A stretch of DNA of 7,827 nucleotides from the NCBI GenBank assembly GCA_948468325.1, contig CAOKHR010000109.1, positions 1-7,827 on the forward strand, written 5' to 3'. The notes below the pieces were generated by a model, which searched no databases, was not told the origin of the DNA, and worked only from the letters and a program-made list of their open reading frames with translations. The stretch is from an uncultured Lachnospiraceae bacterium (GTDB lineage: Bacteria; Bacillota; Clostridia; Lachnospirales; Lachnospiraceae). The translations under genes and the position numbers were made by a program. Of the stretch, positions 1-5,015 are shown piece after piece. Each line of letters starts with the position of its first letter. Positions within the stretch are counted from its first letter, which is position 1.

Positions 1-36
1 TGGATGTCCTCTACTGATTTGTTTCAAACTTTCCAT
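1..36 (-). CDS. Possible start of a further downstream gene, running off the window
   Basis: Just past the DUF2752 stop, AAGGGG is followed by an open frame to the window edge. An ATG at 36-34 directly abuts the AAGGGG, which is too close for normal initiation. The in-frame TTG at 27-25 is nine bases from it, a usual distance, and would give a product starting MKQISRGHP. Only 9-12 codons are visible, too few to identify anything. It is equally possible that this is untranslated sequence. If real, the gene would belong to the same transcript. Confidence 0.25.
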   Translation of the reverse strand, partial: MESLKQISRGHP

Positions 37-40
37 CCCC

Positions 41-448
41 TTAATTATTAAAATATTTCCACAATCGGGCAATCAGACTGCTGCCCACGTCACAGGTTAC
101 TATTTGACACGCCGGATTCATCAGCCTCCAGATATATACTGTAAAAAAACTGGCAGCCAGAAAACAGATCAGATATTTTTTCACCTTTTGGGGAATCCGC
201 TCTGCAAAAAACACAAAGCCCGCGCAGACCGGCATCATCCAAAACAACGGATGATAATAGAATGCTTCGGCAAACTGCAGATGGGCCGCATAAAAAACTG
301 CTCTTGTCATTCCGCAGCCTGCGCAGCTGATTCCGGTCAGCCATTTAACCGGACAGCCGATTCCGCTTACAGTGTAAAAGAAACACACTGCCAAAAGCCC
401 CGCCAGCAAAAAAATCTTTTCTTTCTGTTTTCTTAACATCGTTTTCAT
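41..448 (-). CDS. DUF2752 family small membrane protein
   Basis: 135 aa. Family hallmark at residues 32-50: Cys32-Pro, then LTG and the CAGCGMTRA motif (C42, C45), followed by His66-Pro67, matching the conserved CP..LTG..CPGCG.TRA...HP pattern of DUF2752. Three hydrophobic segments at about 12-30, 66-83 and 91-110 suggest an integral membrane protein. Two more cysteines, C114 and C119, lie near the C-terminus. No biochemical function is established for the family as far as I know; the CxxC could bind metal or form a redox pair, which is inference. Its ATG overlaps the stop of the third kinase (ATGA) and only a poorly placed GGAG, eleven bases upstream, is seen, so it is probably translated by coupling to the kinase. 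A second in-frame ATG three codons in is an alternative start. Confidence 0.88.
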   Translation of the reverse strand: MKTMLRKQKEKIFLLAGLLAVCFFYTVSGIGCPVKWLTGISCAGCGMTRAVFYAAHLQFAEAFYYHPLFWMMPVCAGFVFFAERIPQKVKKYLICFLAASFFTVYIWRLMNPACQIVTCDVGSSLIARLWKYFNN

Positions 449-1797
449 TCCAGCAGTTTCTCCATCTCATCCAGAAATTCTGTAACGGAACCGATACGCT
501 CCCTGATTTCAAGAGCCATAGCATGGTTAAAAAACCGAAGCCACTGCTTTTTATTTTTCAGCCTGCATCTTTTAGGCAGCGCTATATCCGTCTGTTTTTG
601 GCTTAGCCGCTGCATCACATCCGGCGGCTTCACTCCCGTCAGCAGATAATAAGCCGTTGCCCCGAGAGCATAGATGTCTGTCCAGGGGCCTTCGTCTCTT
701 GGAATTCCTTCTTTTGCCGTCCGGTACTGCTCCGGCGCCGCATAATCCAGTTTCAAAAACGCAGCGCTTAAAACGGGCTGGGAAGTCAGTGCGTATTTCG
801 CCGCTCCCATATCAATGAGGAAAATATCTCCTTCGTCAGTGCGCATGATATTTCCGGGACTGACGTCGCTGTGAATAATTTTTTCCTCATGGAATGCGTA
901 AAGCGCCGCTGTCACCGGAAGCAGGATTTTCATCACTTCTTCGGGCGGATAAGGTTTGTAACCGACTGCCCGCATTTCCCGTCCAATGCTGATTCCCGAA
1001 ATATAATTCATCACAAGATACGCCGTATCATTCGCTTCCATCACATCGTAAATCGTCGCCACATGAGGCGTATGAATAAACTTTGCCATAATCCGCGCTT
1101 CCAGATAAAAAGATTTCAGTCCGAACTGATACGCCTCCGCCATCTGTGATTTTTTTACGGTTACATACTGTTCTTCTCTGTCCGCCCATTCCGCCGGAAA
1201 ATACTCTTTTACCGCGGCCAGCCGCCTAAGCGCCAGATCTTTGCAGAGATAAATCATGCCGAAGCCGCCGACTCCGATACATTCCAGAATCTGATAACGT
1301 TCTTTTAGAACAGTTCCGGGCGTTAACTCTTGCTCTTTTTTTTGTTCGCATTCCGTTACATCCAAAACATCCTCGTCTTCCCCGCTTTCCGTTGGCTGCG
1401 TTTTTTCGCCTAACATCCGCCGAAACGCGTCCGGATTCTGATTCGTTTCTTCTATGGAAAAAAGCAGCGTACGTCGGGAACCTACGGATTTTATGGACAT
1501 AATCTCTGCCTGTTTCATCTTTTTCGCCGTCAGATACAGCATGTCTTTGTCTTCCGGCACAAACCGCAGGGCAAACAGGCGGATACAAAGAACCGTATCA
1601 TAAATTCTCCATATGGCTGCATTCTCCGTCCTGCAGTACGGCATCCCTAACATATATCTTTTGTCAAATATCTCTCCGGTTGTCCAGCCGAAAACGCTGT
1701 CATAGTTTTTCCCCGGTTCCCAGCCGCAGCAGGGACAGGCCGTGTTTCCTTCCTCCCATTCCGTAAAACATCCCCGGCAAACTTTTGTTTCTGTCAT
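445..1797 (-). CDS. Zinc-ribbon protein kinase with altered active site and a degenerate extra N-lobe
   Basis: 450 aa, soluble. Zinc ribbon: C7, C10, C21, C24. Residues 41-81 appear to be a decayed kinase N-lobe start: G41, R47-Y48, D67 and P81 keep the spacing of the real lobe, but glycine loop and lysine are gone. A linker (about 130-157, acidic in the middle) leads to a full-length kinase domain from about 161: glycine loop GVGGFG 175-180, K197 in AVKEYFP, E233 in the alpha-C helix, H309-S-D-V-S-P-G-N316 instead of HRD...N, D329-M-G instead of DFG, APEQY 354-358, GPWTDIY 370-376. Catalytic Asp311, Asn316 and metal-binding Asp329 remain, so activity is possible but activation by the HRD-arginine mechanism is not. 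It may be a low-activity kinase, a scaffold or an allosteric partner of the two kinases upstream. The start is set by GGAG seven bases before the ATG and the ATGA overlap with the previous gene; its stop overlaps the next start the same way. Confidence 0.92.
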   Translation of the reverse strand: MTETKVCRGCFTEWEEGNTACPCCGWEPGKNYDSVFGWTTGEIFDKRYMLGMPYCRTENAAIWRIYDTVLCIRLFALRFVPEDKDMLYLTAKKMKQAEIMSIKSVGSRRTLLFSIEETNQNPDAFRRMLGEKTQPTESGEDEDVLDVTECEQKKEQELTPGTVLKERYQILECIGVGGFGMIYLCKDLALRRLAAVKEYFPAEWADREEQYVTVKKSQMAEAYQFGLKSFYLEARIMAKFIHTPHVATIYDVMEANDTAYLVMNYISGISIGREMRAVGYKPYPPEEVMKILLPVTAALYAFHEEKIIHSDVSPGNIMRTDEGDIFLIDMGAAKYALTSQPVLSAAFLKLDYAAPEQYRTAKEGIPRDEGPWTDIYALGATAYYLLTGVKPPDVMQRLSQKQTDIALPKRCRLKNKKQWLRFFNHAMALEIRERIGSVTEFLDEMEKLLE

Positions 1798-2822
1798 ATC
1801 TGTTCTCCATACAAATCCTGATACAATTCTGCAATCGACTGGTACCGCTGCGCGGGATCAATGCTTAACCCTTTCCAGATGGCAAGATCCTGCTCTTCCG
1901 AAATCGGAACGCCTATGACCTGCAGCTTCTGCAGCGTATCGCATTTCTGCCGCTCAATGGACGGTGGGATGCGCACGCCTGTCAGCAGATAATAAATACT
2001 GGCGCACATACTGTATACGTCTGTCCACGGCCCCTGATTTCCGTCCTTTTTATACTGTTCCACAGGCGCATAGCCGTGTTTTAACAGAATCGGCGCGTCT
2101 TTGGTATGCTCATAATCTTTTGCCGCGCCAAAGTCAATCAGAATGGCCTGCATCTGGTTATTCAGCATGATATTGTCCGGACTGATGTCTCTGTGAATGA
2201 TATTGTCCCGGTGTATGGCGTCCAGCGCCTTTAAAACATCTTTTAAAAGTGCAAAAACTTCTTCCGGCATCAGTCTGCCGCCCCGGAATTTTGCATACTT
2301 TTTCATATCAATTCCGTCAATAAACTCCATTACAATATAAGCCGTATTGTTGCCGTAAAAAAAATCGCGGATGGATACAATACCCGGCATCAGATAATAT
2401 CTGGAAAGATTTTCTGCTTCTTTGATATAGGATTCCAGGCCTTTCATATAAGTGGCCTGTATCTTTTCCGGCGTGCGCGTCTGCGTTTCCATGCTGTAAT
2501 TGAGAGAAATGGAAATCCATTCCGAATAGGTATTGCCGTTAAAATTCCGCACCGCAACATCTCTCGGGAAATATTCTTTTACACATACCCGCTTTCCCTG
2601 ATAAAAATCCCATGCAATATATGTAATTCCGAATCCCCCAACGCCTAAAACCCGCCCAATCAGATATTTTCCGTTTACAATCTCATATAAAGGCAGGCTG
2701 TTTTCCGGCTTTTGATACTGCCGCATATCAAATCCGCACTTTGGGCAGGGAAATCCGATCCGCTCTAACTCCGACATGCAGCCCATACACAGCATATTCG
2801 GGTCAACTAATTTTTTCCGCAT
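1794..2822 (-). CDS. Soluble zinc-ribbon protein kinase (IKEYFP type), apparently active
   Basis: 342 aa, no membrane helix, so cytoplasmic. Zinc ribbon with C12, C15, C26, C29. The kinase domain begins 24 residues after the last cysteine: glycine loop GVGGFG 60-65, ATP lysine K82 in VKEYFP, alpha-C glutamate E135, catalytic loop HRDISPDN 210-217, DFG 230-232, APVEQY 252-257, GPWTDVY 264-270, and the late-lobe arginine in PAQRY near 326. All core residues for phosphotransfer are present, except that Ser214 sits where canonical Ser/Thr kinases have the catalytic-loop lysine. The stretch between K82 and the alpha-C helix is longer than in the upstream kinase. The activation segment has one obvious phosphorylatable residue, T240. 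The domain ends close to the C-terminus, with no sensor region, so specificity may come from the zinc ribbon or from partner kinases. GAGGTG lies eight bases before the ATG. The TGA stop overlaps the next gene's ATG. Confidence 0.93.
   Translation of the reverse strand: MRKKLVDPNMLCMGCMSELERIGFPCPKCGFDMRQYQKPENSLPLYEIVNGKYLIGRVLGVGGFGITYIAWDFYQGKRVCVKEYFPRDVAVRNFNGNTYSEWISISLNYSMETQTRTPEKIQATYMKGLESYIKEAENLSRYYLMPGIVSIRDFFYGNNTAYIVMEFIDGIDMKKYAKFRGGRLMPEEVFALLKDVLKALDAIHRDNIIHRDISPDNIMLNNQMQAILIDFGAAKDYEHTKDAPILLKHGYAPVEQYKKDGNQGPWTDVYSMCASIYYLLTGVRIPPSIERQKCDTLQKLQVIGVPISEEQDLAIWKGLSIDPAQRYQSIAELYQDLYGEQI
1805..1808 (-). promoter_or_regulatory. Ribosome binding site of the third kinase gene, inside the second kinase gene
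   Basis: GGAG (context GGAGAAC) on the minus strand, seven bases before the ATG at 1797. It lies within the last codons of the preceding gene. Together with the ATGA overlap it points to coupled translation of kinases 2 and 3. Confidence 0.7.
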
Positions 2823-2950
2823 CTGTAACTCACCTCTTATTTTGGGATTTTGCTTTTCTGCCTCAGGTTTTTATCTGAGTTTTTCCGCATCCCAACGGCG
2901 GTATGTTCTAATTTCCGTTCGAAATCAGGTAGAATAAATTCTATCATCCT
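2823..2950 (-). other. 128-base gap between the first and second kinase genes
   Basis: This is the only sizeable non-coding stretch. Seen on the minus strand: a short A/T-rich inverted repeat, TAGAAT-TT-ATTCTA (2930-2943); weak possible stems AACGG...CCGTT and CTCAG...CTGAG; and the ribosome binding site of the second kinase gene at its end. None has a T-run on the transcribed strand, so no terminator is called, and I see no well-spaced -35/-10 pair. The frame of the first kinase stays open for 37 codons past its TAG stop (2950-2840, then TAA at 2839-2837). It contains an ATG at 2947 but no ribosome binding site for it. Confidence 0.6.
2831..2836 (-). promoter_or_regulatory. Ribosome binding site of the second kinase gene
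   Basis: GAGGTG on the minus strand, eight bases before the ATG at 2822. This start is not coupled to the preceding gene, which ends 128 bases upstream, so the gene has independent initiation. Confidence 0.8.
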
Positions 2951-4975
2951 CTAAGCACCGCCAAAACGCGGCGCTGGCGTTGGTACAGGCACCTGCTCCG
3001 GCGTTGGTTCCGGCATCTGTTCCGGTGTTGGCGTCGGCGTTGGTTTGGGCGTTGGTTTAGGCCGTTTTTTTACTTCTACGAGTTCCAGCCGGAGCTCTTC
3101 GGAAAGATTCCTGTAGCAGTTTACCTTTTCTCCCGCCTGTATGTTCTGGCGTTCCACGTAAATGCCTTCCGCTTCCTTTTCGTCTTCGGCATAACGTGTT
3201 TCACTCGTTTCCGTGATTTTAACATCCAAAAATTTCCCTAATCCCAAATCCTCTATTACTGCCTCTGCTTCTTCCCGGCTCATTCCCTTAAAATCCGGCA
3301 CTGCTATGTCATAATCCGCTTCTTTTCCTACGGAAACGGAAAATGTAACTTTTTTGTCCACACCACATTTCTTATTCGGTTTTACCGACTGTTCAAAACA
3401 AATGCCGTTATCAAACTGATCCGAAAAACAATATACTACAGAAATTATCCCTTTCTTTTTGGCAAGACTTTCGTTTTTCCCCTCTTCTACATCAACCATG
3501 CCGTTGTCACAGGGATTAAAATACACGTCTACGTCAAAATTTTTTTCCGTGAAATAACGGAAAACCTCATCCAAATCAGCATTCGTAAAGTCGGGCATTG
3601 TATAATACGTATCTCCTCCGCTGACGGTAAAAACAATCTCATCCTCTTTTGAAATCACGCCGGAGGGAGCAATATTCTGCCGTATAATTGTGCCTTCCTC
3701 TTTGCCGTCTAAGACATATTCCGGTTTTGCAACATTTTTAAGGCCCCGTCTTTCTAATTCTTCCGCCACGTCTTCATATGACTTCCCGCTGTAATCTTCC
3801 ATTGTAAACGTTCCGCTTTTTCCGGCTTCTGTCAGACCGGCTGTCTTCGTATTCTGTACGACTGTCACCACTCCGAATATCCCGCCTCCGATTACACAGA
3901 GGAGAAGGAGACATGCAGCCGCTTTTGCTGCCGCGGGAAGCGATGCAATCTTTCCCCAAAGGCCTTTTTTCTCATCCACCGGCGGAAGTATCCATTCCGG
4001 CTCATATATGGGTATAAAAAATTTTCCGTCCAAAGCCTCCATAAATTCAGCCGCGCTTTGCAGGCGGTACTGCGGCATGACGTTTAAACATACCATAATG
4101 GCAAGCTCCGCCTGCTCTGGAAGTGAAACTCCCATCTGCGACGGCGGAATCAGTCCGTCTTTTTGCATGCGTTCATTGGCCGGAAGCGGTTTTTGTCCCG
4201 TCAGCATCCGGTAGAACAGAGCCGCCACCGCATAAATGTCGGTATAAGGTCCCTGCTCCATCGTTCTGCCGTACTGTTCTATGGGGGCATATCCTATTTT
4301 TAACATAATGTCCGAGGCATTGCCTGCAGAAGCATATTTCGCTGCGCCAAAATCAATCAGTTTGATAATACCTTCCTTTGTAACGAAAATATTATCCGGC
4401 GCGATGTCTCTGTGAATGACGCCTCTTTTATGGACTTCTTTTAATGTATAAAGCACCGCCAGAATCACGCGCCTGCTCCATTCATAGTCCTTTTTATCTC
4501 CGGATTTTTTCAGGATGGTCTTAATGTCCATGCCTTCCAGATATTCCATAACGATATAACCGGTACCGTTTTCCTCAAAAAAGTTTGAGATTTCCACGAC
4601 TCCCTGTACTTCATGCAGCGCCGCAACTCTTCTGGCCTCTTCTAAAAACTGATGCAGCCCGTTTACAAATCTGGGGCGCAGCCTTTCATCCGTCACGGTT
4701 ACCGTTTTGCCGTCCTGTCCGCGGATACAGTATTGTTCCGGATAAAATTCTTTAATTGCGACTTTGCGGTGCAGCAGGTTGTCCCATCCGATATATGTAT
4801 TTCCAAAACCTCCGGCACCCAGCGGAAAGCCTGCCAGGAACTTTCCGCCAAGTATTGTGCCGGGTTCTAAAAACCTCTCCTCCTGCCGCACTGCCTCCAG
4901 ACTTTGCCCGCATTGCGGGCAGGTATGCGCTTTTTCGTTTGAAATCTGCTGCATACAGTGATAACAAATTTTCAT
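2951..4975 (-). CDS. Membrane Ser/Thr-type protein kinase with N-terminal zinc ribbon, three PASTA-like domains and proline-rich tail
   Basis: 674 aa. Zinc ribbon: C4, C7, C19, C22. Kinase domain about 39-315: glycine loop GAGGFG 53-58, ATP-binding lysine K75 in VAIKEFYP, alpha-C glutamate E113, catalytic loop HRDIAPDN 188-195, DFG 208-210, APIEQY 230-235. One membrane helix at about 352-373 puts the kinase inside and the rest outside. Three PASTA-like domains follow at about 388-453, 457-550 (enlarged, with C489, C516, C526, C537) and 557-635, then a Pro-Thr-rich tail 636-674. PASTA domains in PrkC/PknB/Stk kinases bind peptidoglycan fragments, so a wall-sensing role is plausible. It is not the usual PrkC: PrkC has no zinc ribbon, has Lys in the HRDxK loop and sits beside a PP2C phosphatase gene, none of which is seen here. 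The start is set by AAGGAG nine bases upstream of the ATG. It probably shares a transcript with the surface-protein gene 40 bases upstream. Confidence 0.93.
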   Translation of the reverse strand: MKICYHCMQQISNEKAHTCPQCGQSLEAVRQEERFLEPGTILGGKFLAGFPLGAGGFGNTYIGWDNLLHRKVAIKEFYPEQYCIRGQDGKTVTVTDERLRPRFVNGLHQFLEEARRVAALHEVQGVVEISNFFEENGTGYIVMEYLEGMDIKTILKKSGDKKDYEWSRRVILAVLYTLKEVHKRGVIHRDIAPDNIFVTKEGIIKLIDFGAAKYASAGNASDIMLKIGYAPIEQYGRTMEQGPYTDIYAVAALFYRMLTGQKPLPANERMQKDGLIPPSQMGVSLPEQAELAIMVCLNVMPQYRLQSAAEFMEALDGKFFIPIYEPEWILPPVDEKKGLWGKIASLPAAAKAAACLLLLCVIGGGIFGVVTVVQNTKTAGLTEAGKSGTFTMEDYSGKSYEDVAEELERRGLKNVAKPEYVLDGKEEGTIIRQNIAPSGVISKEDEIVFTVSGGDTYYTMPDFTNADLDEVFRYFTEKNFDVDVYFNPCDNGMVDVEEGKNESLAKKKGIISVVYCFSDQFDNGICFEQSVKPNKKCGVDKKVTFSVSVGKEADYDIAVPDFKGMSREEAEAVIEDLGLGKFLDVKITETSETRYAEDEKEAEGIYVERQNIQAGEKVNCYRNLSEELRLELVEVKKRPKPTPKPTPTPTPEQMPEPTPEQVPVPTPAPRFGGA
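2954..3070 (-). repeat. Proline/threonine-rich repeat tail of the PASTA kinase
   Basis: The last 39 codons encode a low-complexity tail built from PTP, PKPTP, PEPTPEQ and PVPTP units after a basic KKRPK stretch, ending in RFGGA. At the DNA level it is a set of imperfect short repeats of the proline and threonine codons. Such tails are typically extended and can span or lie in the cell wall. Being repetitive, the tail is likely to vary in length between strains. Confidence 0.8.
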
Positions 4976-4984
4976 TTGGGCTCT

Positions 4985-4990
4985 CTCCTT
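4985..4990 (-). promoter_or_regulatory. Ribosome binding site of the PASTA kinase gene
   Basis: AAGGAG on the minus strand, nine bases before the ATG at 4975. It confirms that ATG as the start and places the zinc ribbon within the protein. Confidence 0.8.
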
Positions 4991-5015
4991 ATTATTTGCA
5001 GGACATATATATCAT

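Noticed and set aside
104..436. Plus-strand open frames inside the genes (for example 104-436, 871-1149, 4756-5103, 6056-6310)
   Set aside because: They lie opposite well-supported minus-strand genes, have no convincing ribosome binding sites and encode Cys/His/Arg-rich sequence typical of antisense frames.
445..1797. Calling the third kinase a pseudogene
   Set aside because: The frame is intact, the overlaps at both ends are precise, and the catalytic Asp, Asn, Lys and metal Asp are all kept. The changes look like specialisation rather than decay.
2862..2884. CTCAG...CTGAG hairpin followed by five Ts on the plus strand, looking like a terminator
   Set aside because: The stem is only five base pairs and the T-run is on the plus strand, where no gene ends. 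On the transcribed minus strand there is no T-run after the stem.
2930..2943. Inverted repeat TAGAAT-TT-ATTCTA just after the PASTA kinase stop, as an operator or terminator
   Set aside because: Short, A/T-only in its inner part, with no T-run and no second copy found in the window. A chance match in A/T-rich DNA is likely.
2951..4975. Naming the PASTA kinase prkC
   Set aside because: It has a zinc ribbon, lacks the HRDxK lysine, has a different activation segment and is not next to a PP2C phosphatase gene. The housekeeping PrkC is expected elsewhere in the genome.
4976..5015. Separate promoter between the surface-protein and PASTA kinase genes
   Set aside because: Only 40 bases, containing the ribosome binding site and no well-spaced -35/-10 pair. 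Co-transcription is simpler.
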